From positions 1,736,001-1,800,000 of the forward strand of contig JBHGNT010000011.1 of assembly GCA_043228905.1 (NCBI GenBank): DNA of 64,000 nt. Reading direction: 5' to 3'. How positions within the stretch are numbered: the stretch's first letter is position 1; each line of letters starts with the position of its first letter. The notes beneath the pieces are model-generated. The model did no database searches, was not told the DNA's origin, and was given only the letters and a program-made list of their open reading frames with translations. The stretch is from Azolla caroliniana (Eukaryota > Polypodiophyta). A program made the position numbers and the translations under genes. Positions 10,854 to 20,390 of the stretch are shown here, piece after piece.

Positions 10854-10871
10854 GAACATTCTAGAAGCTTC
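10854..10871 (+). promoter_or_regulatory. Heat-shock-element-like array in the Gypsy-A LTR
   Basis: GAACATTCTAGAAGCTTC is four perfect alternating GAA/TTC units, the classic binding pattern of heat shock factors (nGAAn repeats in alternating orientation). It ends 20 bp before the TATA box. The same array is at 16073-16090 in the 3' LTR. Binding is inferred from the motif only. Confidence 0.75.
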
Positions 10872-10891
10872 AGGATTACTCCTGAAAACAC

Positions 10892-10898
10892 TATAAAA
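10892..10898 (+). promoter_or_regulatory. TATA box of the Gypsy-A LTR
   Basis: TATAAAA in the middle of the LTR. The conserved AAATTGGTTCAA (10925-10936) begins exactly 33 nt after its first base, a usual distance to a transcription start. Confidence 0.75.
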
Positions 10899-11139
10899 GA
10901 GGGCACTAGGCATTATGTTGAACCAAATTGGTTCAACGCCAGTCTTAAGCCTTTTAGCCACCGTTGTATATTCTCTTCATATAATAAATATCTTTCTTAT
11001 CATCACTCTCTCTCTCTCTCTCTCTTTCTCTCTGTCTCGCTCACTTCTTCCTTCTCTCGAAGAAGTTCCACACCTCTCATAGTACGAATCCTTCGTTTAG
11101 TACTAATTCCTTCTCTGTCTCAGTACTGTTCATGACAGT

Positions 11140-11151
11140 TTGAACCAATTT
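11140..11151 (+). promoter_or_regulatory. Candidate self-primer binding site of Gypsy-A
   Basis: TTGAACCAATTT lies 2 nt after the 5' LTR, where the primer-binding site belongs, but it lacks the TGG start needed to pair with a tRNA CCA end. It is the exact reverse complement of 12 nt of the LTR (10925-10936) at the presumed 5' end of the element's RNA. This is the arrangement known from Tf1-type self-primed retrotransposons. Self-priming is inferred; the complementarity is seen directly. Confidence 0.65.
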
Positions 11152-11211
11152 TTTCTACCTTCTGTCTCTCTCATTTCCTACTAATCTTTTATTCCTCTTT
11201 TCTTTCATCCC

Positions 11212-12363
11212 ATGGCCACTGTTAGCGCTGAAGAATATCAATCTGTTTTCTCGGAATTCCAATGCTTGAAGGAGAAGTTCCATGCTTTGGAACAAGAAAA
11301 CCAACGGTTGCTGGGGGATCTTCAGCAAATCTCCTTAGAAAAGCAGCAAACGCAACAACAACATGGGGAACTTGCGTTACGCGTGCAACAACTCGAAGCC
11401 ACCATCGTAGCGATGCAACAACATGGGCCCGGAACACAAGGGATTCATAAAGAACCTAAGATTGGCCTTCCCACGAAGTTCGATGGAACGCGATCGCAGT
11501 TTAGAGGGTTCCTTAACCAGGTACGATTAGTTATTCAAATGCATCCTTCCCGATATCCCACCGATGCATCACGAGTGGGTTTAGTAGGCACTTTGTTAAG
11601 TGGCTCAGCGTTGTCATGGTTCGCTCCACTATTAGAAAAGGAATCTCCGTTACTCAACAATTTTGAAGAGTTTCTAGGTGAGTTTAAAGCATGTTTCGGA
11701 GATACTGACAGCATCAGGACCGCAATCAACAAAATCCGGCGATTACGCCAAGGTGACCGTCCAGCCTCCGCATACGCTGCAGATTTTCGCCTACTCGCCG
11801 CCGATATCCCTTGGGATGATCAAGCGTTGATGGAGCAATTCCGTTATGGTTTACGCAACGACGTCAAGGATTTACTCTTGACCTTCCCCGAAGAGCCAAA
11901 GTCCTTAACAGAAGCAATCAGTCGCGCGGTGAGATGTGACAACCGCCTCTTTGAGCGACGTTCGGAACGACAGCTACAGATGCCGAGGGCAAGATCAGAG
12001 CCCACCTACGCCTCAGTGGTAGCAAGACCTTTTCCGAGGGAGTCATATAATGCGTCTCCAGCGAATACTCCGACTCCGATGGAGATTGACACTACACGTC
12101 GTCGAGGGCCATTATCCGAAGAAGAAAAGCAGCGACGCCGTACAAATCGACTATGTCTTTACTGCGGTGGACCAGGACATATCGCAATAAATTGCCCCCA
12201 TAGGCCAAGAAGACAGGTAAACCAAATAGTCGCTAGTTCTAATTGTACTAAATCCGAACCTATTTCAGTAGGGATATCTGATAGTCCTAATAGTACTAAT
12301 ATCCCAGATCTAGCAAACAAATTTGATGTCCTTAGTCAGTTAGAAGAAGAGTTAAACGACTAA
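11212..12363 (+). CDS. Gypsy-A Gag
   Basis: Intact 383-residue frame starting at ATG 11212, 74 bp after the LTR. Residues 1-75 are a coiled-coil-like, Gln/Leu-rich stretch ([20 protein letters not shown]). Residues about 85-230 form the retrotransposon gag/capsid domain ([33 protein letters not shown]). One CCHC zinc knuckle, [14 protein letters not shown], lies near residue 317. Gag builds the particle and binds the RNA. The stop at 12361 is bypassed by a -1 frameshift signal that begins ten bases upstream. The same domain order, but not this sequence, appears in the Gypsy-B fragment, whose N-terminal coil is duplicated. Confidence 0.92.
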   Translation: MATVSAEEYQSVFSEFQCLKEKFHALEQENQRLLGDLQQISLEKQQTQQQHGELALRVQQLEATIVAMQQHGPGTQGIHKEPKIGLPTKFDGTRSQFRGFLNQVRLVIQMHPSRYPTDASRVGLVGTLLSGSALSWFAPLLEKESPLLNNFEEFLGEFKACFGDTDSIRTAINKIRRLRQGDRPASAYAADFRLLAADIPWDDQALMEQFRYGLRNDVKDLLLTFPEEPKSLTEAISRAVRCDNRLFERRSERQLQMPRARSEPTYASVVARPFPRESYNASPANTPTPMEIDTTRRRGPLSEEEKQRRRTNRLCLYCGGPGHIAINCPHRPRRQVNQIVASSNCTKSEPISVGISDSPNSTNIPDLANKFDVLSQLEEELND

Positions 12364-12395
12364 GTCCAGCCAAAATAGGAGCCGTTTGGTTGGAC
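12351..12395 (+). promoter_or_regulatory. Programmed -1 ribosomal frameshift signal, gag to pol
   Basis: The heptamer G TTA AAC (12351-12357) is in the exact gag phase required for -1 slippage. It is followed by a 6-nt spacer (GACTAA, containing the gag stop) and an 11-bp stem: GTCCAGCCAAA (12364-12374) with TTTGGTTGGAC (12385-12395), one G-U pair, 10-nt loop. The pol frame is open from 12336, so it overlaps gag at precisely this site. GUUAAAC is a known viral slippery heptamer. The loop TAGG could pair with CCTA at 12399-12402, but a pseudoknot is speculative. Confidence 0.82.
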
Positions 12396-15300
12396 AGCCC
12401 TAGATCTGTGCAGCCCATTAGTGGTTCCATTCCCTCTAAGCAAGTTAGTGATGTGTTCGTAGCCCAAGTAATAGTTAGTACTAAAAGTACCCCTCCAGTA
12501 CATGTCCTAGCACTCCTAGATTCCGGAGCTAACTCTTGCTTTATGGATAAGAAATTTGCTCAAGCTCATAAGATATCCCTAAGAAAACTCCAGTGTCCAG
12601 CCTCTGTAGTAGTCATTGATGGACGTCCCATTGCTTCCGGAAATATCCTAGAAGAGTCAGAGCCCATTAATATTGTCCTAGATAACTTAGTATGTGTAGT
12701 ATCATTTAATATTATTAGTATCCCAGAACATCCTATAGTTTTAGGACTACCGTGGTTCGAGTTACATAACCCTGACATAGATTGGAGAACAAGAGAAATC
12801 CGGTGTCGACAAACCCAAGGGTCAACTCAGAAGATGGCAACCATTTCGCTACGTCAGTTGCGTAAGGAAGGGCACAAGGAGGAAATGTTCCTCTTTGCAA
12901 TATCAGTAAACCCCTCCAACACCACTAAAGAAGAATCCACCGTTCAACTTCCCGAGAAGTATCGCCATTACACCGATGTGTTCGATAAAGTACAAGCCAA
13001 CACACTTCCTCATCATCGACCGTACGATTGCCCCATCGATTTACAACCGGGAAAAGAGCCGCCATGGGGACCGATCTACAATTTGTCACCAACCGAGCTG
13101 GAAGTCCTTCGGGCCTATATAGAGGAGAATTTGGAAAATGGTTTCATTCGGCATTCGAAATCTCCAGCCGGTGCGCCCATTTTCTTCGTCAAGAAAAAAG
13201 ATGGATCGCTTCGTCTCGTTGTAGATTACCGTGGCTTGAATAAGGTTACAATCAGGAATAGGTATGCTCTTCCCCTTATCTCAAGTCTTTTAGAACGGAT
13301 CAATGGTGCCAGGTTCTTCACGAAGATCGACTTACGGGGAGCATATAACCTCGTACGGATCCGACCAGGAGACGAATGGAAGACCGCATTTCGCACCAGA
13401 TATGGGCACTTCGAGTGTTCGGCCTCACTAATGCGCCGGCAGTCTTCCAGCACATGGCTAATGATATATTCCGAGATCTATTGGATGATTGTTTGATCAT
13501 CTATTTGGATGATCTACTGGTTTATTCAAAGACCCAAGAAGAACATGATTCTCATGTACTATTAGTACTAAAACGACTTCGAGAACATGGTCTGTATGCA
13601 AAGCTAGAAAAATGTAGTTTCGGGTGCAACCAAGTGGAATTTCTCGGCTACATCATTTCGTCAGAAGGCATCTCCATGGACCCAGCTAAGGTCAGAACGG
13701 TGGTAGAATGGCAGACTCCGCGTTCGGTACGGGATGTGCAATGCTTCTTAGGCTTTGCCAATTTTTACCGGAAGTTCATACAGGATTACTCAAAGATCGT
13801 TCTACCTCTCACACAACTTACCAGGAAGGGACAACCGTTCACCTGGTCTGAAGAAACGGACATGGCTTTCGAGAGTCTTAAAAAAGCATTTACATCGGCT
13901 CCAATTCTAGCTCATGTCGATCCGGAGAAACCATTCATTATCGAAGCTGACACATCGGATTTTGCATTGGGGAGCATTCTGTCACAACAGGGGAATGATG
14001 AAAAGCTACATCCTGTGGCTTTTCACTCACGCAAGTTTGATGCCGCCGAAATCAACTACGAAATCCATGATAAGGAGCTATTGGCAATAGTGGATTCTTT
14101 TATGCAATGGAGGCATTTTCTGGAGGGATCCTCTCATCCAGTCACCGTATTTAGTGACCACAAGAATCTTGCCTACTTTCAGGATGCTCGTGTGTTGAAT
14201 CGACGTCAAGCTCGGTGGGCCCACTTCCTCACGCGTTTCGACTTCAAAATTACATATCGTCCGGGGAGGCACCAAGGGAAGGCAGATGCATTATCACGGC
14301 GTTCGTATCTAGCACCCCGTCCCGGCGAGCCAACTTTCGATAACCAAAAACAAGTCATCTTGGGACCGGCACGATTACAAGCAACACAAATCTTTGACAT
14401 GCCTATGGATTCCCGCGTTATCGATACCATACGTGAAGACTTGAAGACAGATGCGTTCGCCCAAGCTATACTAGCACAAATTGATCCCTCTCGAGCGTCG
14501 TGTTCACAGTCGCAACCACCAGGTACGGACTATCGGCAATTCAAATACCATGATGGATTACTCTTCTTTAAAGAACTTTTGTATGTTCCTAATGGTTCTT
14601 GCCGCCTTCGAGTAGTACAAAACTGTCATGACACATATACAGCTGGGCATTTTGGTAGTACTAAAACATTACATTTAGTACAACGATCATTCTGGTGGCC
14701 CTGTATGCGACAATTTGTCGAGGATTTTGTTCGGACTTGTGATACATGTTGCAGAGCGAAAATGCCAAGGCATCATCCATATGGTTTATTAGAACCATTA
14801 TCAATTCCAAGCAAGCCGTGGCAATCCATTGCTCTAGACTTCATCACAGATCTTCCAGTCTCTAAGGGGTTCAATGCGATTCTAACGGTGGTCGATCGAT
14901 ATACGAAGATGGCTCATTTCTTGCCATGTACTAAGGAGATCTCCAGTGAAGACACTGCCGAAATTGTCATGCGTGAAGTATGTCGGCATCATGGACTCCC
15001 CGATAGTATCATCAGCGACCGTGGACCCCAGTTCGTGTCAAAATTCTGGAAGCACCTTTTTAACATGCTCAAGGTCACTTGTAACCTCTCTTCCGGCTAC
15101 CACCCACAAACTGACGGCCAAGCTGAACGAACAAATCAAACGTTGGAGCAGTATCTGCGGTGCTTTCTCAGCTATCATCAGGACGACTGGGCAGATATTC
15201 TCCACTTCGCCGAATTTGCCTATAACAACTCTATCCACGCATCCACTAAAGTTACGCCATTTTATGCTTATACGGGATGTCACCCCCGGTGGAGTGTACT

Positions 15301-15912
15301 TGAAACCCCAGAGGTGTCCACAAATCCGTGCGCGGAGGATCGTTTGGAGCGGTTACGCAAAATACAAGCGGATTTATCTACTCATCTCCAGCAAGCTCAA
15401 CAAACACACAAGGTCTACGCGGATCGTCATCGACTTCCATCTAGTTTTAATATTGGAGATCGGGTGTGGTTGCTACGACGACACATCAAGACTACTCGCC
15501 CATGTGAGAAGTTGGATTATCGGCGATTAGGTCCTTTCCGTATTATTGGAAAGATTAATGATGTTGCTTTTCGTCTCGATCTACCTCCTCAACTTCGGAT
15601 ACATCCGGTGTTTCATAGTTCTCTCTTCGAACCCTACCACGAGAGCACCATCCCAGAACGTCTTATCCAACCTCCACCCCCGATCGAGCTTGAAGATGGG
15701 CCGGAGTACGAGGTTGCCGCCATTCTTGATTCCAAGATTGTTCGCAACAAGCTCTACTACCTAGTCGATTGGCTAGGCTATAGTCCCAGCGAACGTACTT
15801 GGGAACCGATCGAGAATGTAACCAATGCTCGTGCTCTTCTTGAAGACTTCCATCGTCAATATCCACACAAACCGGGTCCTCAATCCAAGACGACTCGTGA
15901 CACTCGTCGTTT

Positions 15913-15926
15913 TAAAGGGGGGATAG
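15913..15926 (+). promoter_or_regulatory. Gypsy-A polypurine tract
   Basis: AAAGGGGGGATAG-type purine run directly before the 3' LTR. It is the expected plus-strand primer and overlaps the last codons of pol. Confidence 0.85.
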
Positions 15927-16356
15927 TGTCATGATATGGCAAGACTCGAACCCATGACCTTAGGTTATATGGGTCGAGCTCTTGGCCATTAGACCATCTA
16001 TTGTAATACGTAGGATATTATTTTCATTTACATTTTATTATAGGAAATTAGTGTATATTCCAGATTTCTCTGGAACATTCTAGAAGCTTCAGGATTACTC
16101 CTGAAAACACTATAAAAGAGGGCACTAGGCATTATGTTGAACCAAATTGGTTCAACGCCAGTCTTAAGCCTTTTAGCCACCGTTGTATATTCTCTTCATA
16201 TAATAAATATCTTTCTTATCATCACTCTCTCTCTCTCTCTCTCTTTCTCTCTGTCTCGCTCACTTCTTCCTTCTCTCGAAGAAGTTCCACACCTCTCATA
16301 GTACTAATCCTTCGTTTAGTACTAATTCCTTCTCTGTCTCAGTACTGTTCATGACA
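15927..16356 (+). repeat. Gypsy-A 3' LTR
   Basis: 430 bp, same length as the 5' LTR. Comparing by eye I find two differences: one in the tRNA-like block (GACC/GGCC) and one near the 3' end (GTACG/GTACT). Confidence 0.95.
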
Positions 16357-16361
16357 CATAG

Positions 16362-16856
16362 CAAGGTTCCCACTAATCCCACATGAGCAACGTTAGTTGG
16401 GTACCAATTGGGATGTAACTAAATAGCCAAACAGACTTGATTCAAAAAGCCTCAAAATAAAGACCTCATACCATCAAACTTGGCAGGGAGGCTAATATTT
16501 GGTTCTCTAGGGGAGTTCTGAGGCCCCGACGCTTGTTCTCATAATGACAATGTAGTAGCCTCGAGTTGGTGAACCCGTTGTGATAACTCTTCATATTGTT
16601 GGGTTTTTTCAGTAGTCATTTGTTGTAGGTCCCCAAGTAGCCTTTGATTTTCATGCTCTAATGGCACAAATTTATTCGTGAGCATGTCAACCTCAGAAAG
16701 AACACGCATATATTCATGTTTGCTCAGCCTTTGATTTTCCTGCTCTAATGGCACAAATTTATTCGTGAGCATGTCGACCTCAAAAAGAACACGCATATAT
16801 TCATGTTTGCTTACGGGGGGAGAGGAGAAGAAAGAAAAGAACTTGTTAGGGTTCAT
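16362..16856 (-). pseudogene. Gypsy-B gag, 5' part
   Basis: Minus-strand gag start (ATG at 16856, MNPNKFFSFFSSPPVSKHEY). The N-terminal coil region resembles Gypsy-A ([15 protein letters not shown]) but carries a tandem duplication of 29 residues (16639-16725 and 16726-16812, 87 bp each). The following capsid part (LPAKFDGMRSLF, GLVGTLL) is interrupted by stops and then by the Gypsy-A insertion, and continues at 10707. Gypsy-B is therefore an older relative of Gypsy-A on the opposite strand. Confidence 0.85.
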
Positions 16857-16872
16857 GGAAGAGGAAGAAATG

Positions 16873-16888
16873 AAATATTTGGTTCAAA

Positions 16889-16889
<1 letters not shown>
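16873..16889 (-). promoter_or_regulatory. Gypsy-B candidate self-primer binding site
   Basis: On the minus strand GTTTGAACCAAAT follows the LTR, again without a TGG start. It keeps 9 contiguous nt of complementarity (TTGAACCAA) to the conserved segment in its own LTR (about 17042-17054). Confidence 0.5.
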
Positions 16890-16934
<45 letters not shown>

Positions 16935-17410
16935 TGTGTGTGTGTGTGTGTGTTAAGACAAAGAAAGAAAATTGAAAGGAAAGTATTATATTGCACTATA
17001 AGATGGATTACAAAGAGTAGGCAATAGGGAGCTATAGAATGGCGTTGAACCAATTTGGTTTTGGGATGATTAAGATATCCCTATTTATAAGTCTCTATAG
17101 AATATTTTAGAAGATTCTAGAATATAGAGTAATCTAGAAGTTTTATAGAGTATTCTAGAAGGTTCTAGAATATAGAGTAATCTAGAAGGTTTATAGAGTA
17201 TTCTAGAAGGTTCTAGTATATAAAACACTATGAATATTCTAGGACATTCTAGAATGTAGAGTAATCTAGAATATTCTTATGATATTAGATTATATATTCT
17301 AAAAACTAAACATATAAACATATCATTACAATGGTTAAGGATTTGACATGTGTATAACAAGGGTGTAGGTTCAAATCCTTTTGAGGCATCATGTGAGTGT
17401 CATCATGACA
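16890..17410 (-). repeat. Gypsy-B LTR with amplified heat-shock-like minisatellite
   Basis: Minus-strand LTR of about 520 bp starting TGTCATGATGACAC at 17410. It has the family layout: tRNA-like block with B-box GGTTCAAATCC (17368-17378, plus-strand reading), heat-shock-like arrays (17110-17254), TATAAATA (17089-17082) 20 bp after the nearest array, the conserved AAATTGGTTCAAC starting 33 nt after the TATA start, and a long GA/GT microsatellite (16892-16952). The 3' end is poorly defined. Confidence 0.8.
17110..17275 (-). repeat. Minisatellite of TTCTAGAA motifs
   Basis: About 45-bp imperfect units built from TTCTAGAA and AGAGTAATC. Perfect alternating GAA/TTC arrays occur at 17110-17122 (three units), 17153-17170 (four units) and 17201-17213 (three units), plus an imperfect array at 17232-17254. 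A single array in Gypsy-A corresponds to this multiplied block. Confidence 0.75.
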
Positions 17411-17640
17411 GGGTTCTGTAGTTGAAGTGGAGTGAGGATTGACGAGGGACCATGCTCTACAGGTAGGAGATTCCTTCATGTAGGAGGGGACTTGGTTTCT
17501 TCATTCTTGAGTTTTCTTGAGTTCCAATTGAGTACTACCTTGGAGTTTCTGTAAGGATTCCCAAAGATTCTAATTTTCAAGTTGAAGTTGATGCATGGCT
17601 TCCAATAGTTGATTTATTTTCTCGGTAGAATTTGACATCA
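17411..17640 (-). pseudogene. Gag N-terminal coiled-coil fragment of another gypsy
   Basis: The minus strand reads MSNSTEKINQLLEAMHQLQL, a stop, then NLWESLQKLQGSTQLELKK. This is a short coil like the start of the Gypsy-A and Gypsy-B gag proteins. It lies right behind the Gypsy-B LTR, suggesting a further related element into which that LTR was inserted. Confidence 0.45.
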
Positions 17641-18170
17641 TGAGGCTTTGGAGATGGAAGGTGAGCAAACCATCACGAACAGATAGAGTAGGGCAAAACA
17701 GAGCTAGGCGAAAGGTAAGATACTAAGAGGTAGAGAGAGAGAAAGAAAGAAGAAAGAAAGATATATTAACGTCTTCTAAGGCCAAATTTGCCCCATGAGA
17801 CAAATGCTTTACAACAAAAATGGGTATTTATCCAATCATCAAAACTAAAATAAAAGTAAAGTAAAAATAGCTTAAGCTAAAAGAGTTCTAGTAGTGTGCA
17901 AAACTTTGCACTAAGCCTAATTTCATTTCCACCCAAACCTCTCAAAAAGAAGTGGGAGGTCAAAGGTTTTTGGTCTGGGTGTGACCCATGGTCCTGGTGT
18001 ATAGAGTGCCCCAACCATGACTTTTAGGCAGTGTAGCTCATGTTCCCTTATTTTCGTTATTGCTTCTACATCTCGTCGAGTTGCTTTGAAACCCAGCATC
18101 CGAGGGCGTTTGGTTCTTCTTTGATTTTCTGCTTCATCAAGGAAAAGAGCGAGTGGTGCAGGTGTGTCGA
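17641..18170. other. Non-coding stretch, perhaps decayed LTR
   Basis: AT-rich with a GA-rich segment (17730-17760). It may be the leader and LTR of the element whose gag coil is at 17411-17640, but I cannot find LTR ends. Confidence 0.35.
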
Positions 18171-18189
18171 CATTCGTTGTCTCCCCCTG

Positions 18190-19896
18190 TTACTGAAAAA
18201 CTTCATTTGTTACATGTTGGTAAACATTAACAACATTATTATCAACATTTTGTAACTTATTCTCTCTGTGTTGTTTCAATTCTAGGATGTATCTGCCTAA
18301 TTTCTTTATATCTAGTGTATCTAATATTTTAGGGAGGGTAGGAGAGGAACCAAGTATGTCTTGGTATTTTGCCCTTATCTCGGCATAGGTGGGACATTTG
18401 CATGTAAAATGGTACTCATCCTCTATCTCTATGTGGCATAACCTACATATCCTTTCCTCCCTAGGGGCTCCATTAGTGCATCTATTCTCAATCTCAAGTT
18501 GGTGAGATGATATTCTAAGTTGACTGATGGCAACCCTTAGTGCATGTGGTAAGAATACATCTAGATATTTTGGCCGCGTAATAAAACCTAACTTAGAGAA
18601 ATGCATAAAGTGTTCTTTATAGTACAACATTTTAGATTGGAGTGGCTCTAGTGGGGTGATCCATTTATACCGAGTATAAATTTGTCATATTTCTTGGTGT
18701 ATAACTTTATTGCGGTCTTCATGAGAGATTAAAGTGTTATCAGTCACGTGGTCGTACTTAAGGGGGGGGAGGTTATTAATGTCTAGACCGTTCGCAAGAA
18801 GCCAACTCACCATCATGCCATACCATGAGCTACTATAGCCAGACTCATACAGTGCTCGAGAAGCCTTAAAGGCTTGATGGGATATTCTATCAAGTGGTTG
18901 GCTATGTATCATGTGGATAAAAACTACAAGTTGAAAAAGTGCTTCTACTAACATCGGGAGTAGAGTGAACTTTGCCCTAATAATGTCATGTGGAACAGTC
19001 AATTTGCTTCGGAGTTGGCGTGATAACATCATTACCAATGGTCCCTCTAATTGCGTCCACATGAAAGATGGTAGTCTTGGAGCCCAAACCGTTGATGCAT
19101 ACATGAGAGAGGGAGTCACTAATGAGTCAAAGAGCCACCCTTTAGTCCGTGGCTCTTGGAAGTATGCTTGATGGCATTGTCTCTTGAGGAGTGAGAGGGA
19201 TGCATGTCCTCTCGTAAGTCTATCCTTCGCTGCTTGTGTCATCGAAAATTTACCTAAGCGGGCACTGAAAGTGACTCCGAGATAGACATATGATCCAACC
19301 ACCTCAACTGGGCTATGGGAGATAGTTAGGTGACACTTACCTCTAACTTAGGCCGACGTGTGGAAGATAAGGACTTTAGTTTTCCCTAGATTCACTACCA
19401 ATCCTCGTTGTGTGCAAAAGTCATCTAAGGCATTAAGGTGCCTTTGTAGGTTGTGTTCAAATTCAGATAGCAAAACTATGTCATCCGCATAGAGCAAGAT
19501 ACGAACCTGCGTATCCCCAAGAACTACTCCATTGCCTCCCATACGAGCAATAAAATCTGTGATCTCATCAATGTAAATCCCAAAAAGAGTCGGAGATAGG
19601 GGGCAACCTTGTTTTACACCAATAGTGCTAGTGAAACAATCGAATAGGCCACCTGGGCATCGAACACACCCGGACACTTGTTCATATAGTGTGTAGATGG
19701 CCCAAACCATGGCATCTGGTATCCTCAAGCTCTTAAGCCTATCAAACAACCGCTCTCTAGGGACCGTGTCAAAGGCTTTGCGGAAGTCCACAAAACAACA
19801 ATATAATTTCTTCTTGGGAGCCTTAGTCTGGTCAATTAAACATCTAAGTGTGAAGATATTATCAATAGTGGAGAAGGCTCATCTAAAGCAAGCCTA
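18190..19896 (-). pseudogene. LINE-1 ORF2, C-terminal part (reverse transcriptase and zf-RVT)
   Basis: Minus-strand non-LTR reverse transcriptase. 19791-19348 reads the RT core: MDFRKAFDTVPRERLFDRL, GVKQGCPLSPTLFGIY and the catalytic LYADDIVLL. 19302-18685 is the thumb/connector (YVYLGVTFS, LMYASTVWAP). 18630-18190 ends with the C-terminal Cys/His motif CRLCHIEIEDEYHFTCKC. Frames change between these blocks, so it is inactive. The gene continues upstream at 29800, being split by the Gypsy-C insertion at TTCAG. Confidence 0.88.
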
Positions 19897-19901
19897 TTCA
19901 G

Positions 19902-20337
19902 TGTTACCGGCCCGGCCGGCAAAGGAGTCTAGAGTGTGAAACGGGGAGTTATTTAATTATTAAGAATGGTTGTAAGTAAGCTATGAGTGTGGACGGACGG
20001 ACCGGAATCGGTATATCGTTCCGGATCCGGACCGATCCCGAACAGGTGCTGATGGCACCGTTTTGTACTGCAGACCGGAAACCTATTTAAAGGCCCGGAT
20101 ACAATGTAATGAGGAGTGGTTAATTAATAAAGCTTAGTGCTTTTATCTCTGTGTTAATTGCCGTTCTGCATTCATTGTTATATCTTACGCGTGTGATTAT
20201 TAAGGACAATCTTGCTAAGTAACCTAATTAAGTCGGATTAAGCGTTGAGTCTAATCCTGTTGCCGTAACACCCCTTTGGTGAAGTGTCTTCCGTAGACAC
20301 ACTATGTTAGGCCATTGTCCGGCCCTAAGCGTTAACA
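19902..20337 (+). repeat. Gypsy-C 5' LTR
   Basis: 436 bp with a TATTTAAA box near 20091. The following text CAATTTTTGGCGACC suggests a TGG-type primer-binding site from 20344, but I cannot name the tRNA. Confidence 0.88.
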
Positions 20338-20390
20338 CAATTTTTGGCGACCACGATTCCTGTTTTTGCAGCGAACGACGGCACGAATGG

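Larger units (their letters stand above)
10708..11137 (+). repeat. Gypsy-A 5' LTR
   Basis: TGTCATGATATGG ... TGTTCATGACA, 430 bp. From 5' to 3' it holds an antisense tRNA-like block (10713-10784), a heat-shock-like array (10854-10871), TATAAAA (10892-10898), an inverted repeat GTTGAACCAA-A-TTGGTTCAAC (10917-10937) at the presumed transcription start, a CT microsatellite near 11007 and several AGTACTA motifs near the 3' end. Confidence 0.95.
12336..15934 (+). pseudogene. Gypsy-A Pol (protease, RT, RNase H, integrase, chromodomain), one frameshift
   Basis: Pol has no own start and is presumably made as a Gag-Pol fusion. Protease motif [10 protein letters not shown] lies at about 12513. Reverse transcriptase begins [20 protein letters not shown] (13180-13240). 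At about 13400 the text jumps from GHFE to [10 protein letters not shown], which implies loss of about 13 nt and changes the frame. The second frame (13376-15934) is fully open with the RT core YLDD (13502), RNase H (EADTSDFALGS), integrase zinc finger H-H-CDTCC, core Asp/Asp/Glu in ALDFITD, SDRGPQF and GQAERTNQ, the GPF motif and a C-terminal chromodomain (15704-15870; YYLVDWLGYSPSERTWEPIEN). The chromodomain places it among chromoviruses and may bind modified histones. The stop overlaps the 3' LTR. Confidence 0.92.
10708..16356 (+). mobile_element. Gypsy-A, young chromodomain Ty3/gypsy retrotransposon
   Basis: A 5,649-bp element with 430-bp LTRs at both ends, flanked by the perfect 5-bp duplication CATAG (10703-10707 and 16357-16361). 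By eye the LTRs differ at only two positions, so the insertion is recent. Internal order: gag, protease, reverse transcriptase, RNase H, integrase, GPF motif, chromodomain, polypurine tract. It lacks a tRNA-type primer-binding site; the sequence after the LTR is complementary to the presumed start of its own RNA. gag and pol are in different frames joined by a -1 frameshift signal. A deletion of about 13 nt in reverse transcriptase breaks this copy. It was inserted in the gag of a related gypsy element on the opposite strand. Confidence 0.95.

Noticed and set aside
11138-11160. Ordinary tRNA primer-binding site for Gypsy-A
   Set aside because: No TGG near the LTR end, so pairing with a tRNA CCA end is not possible at this position.
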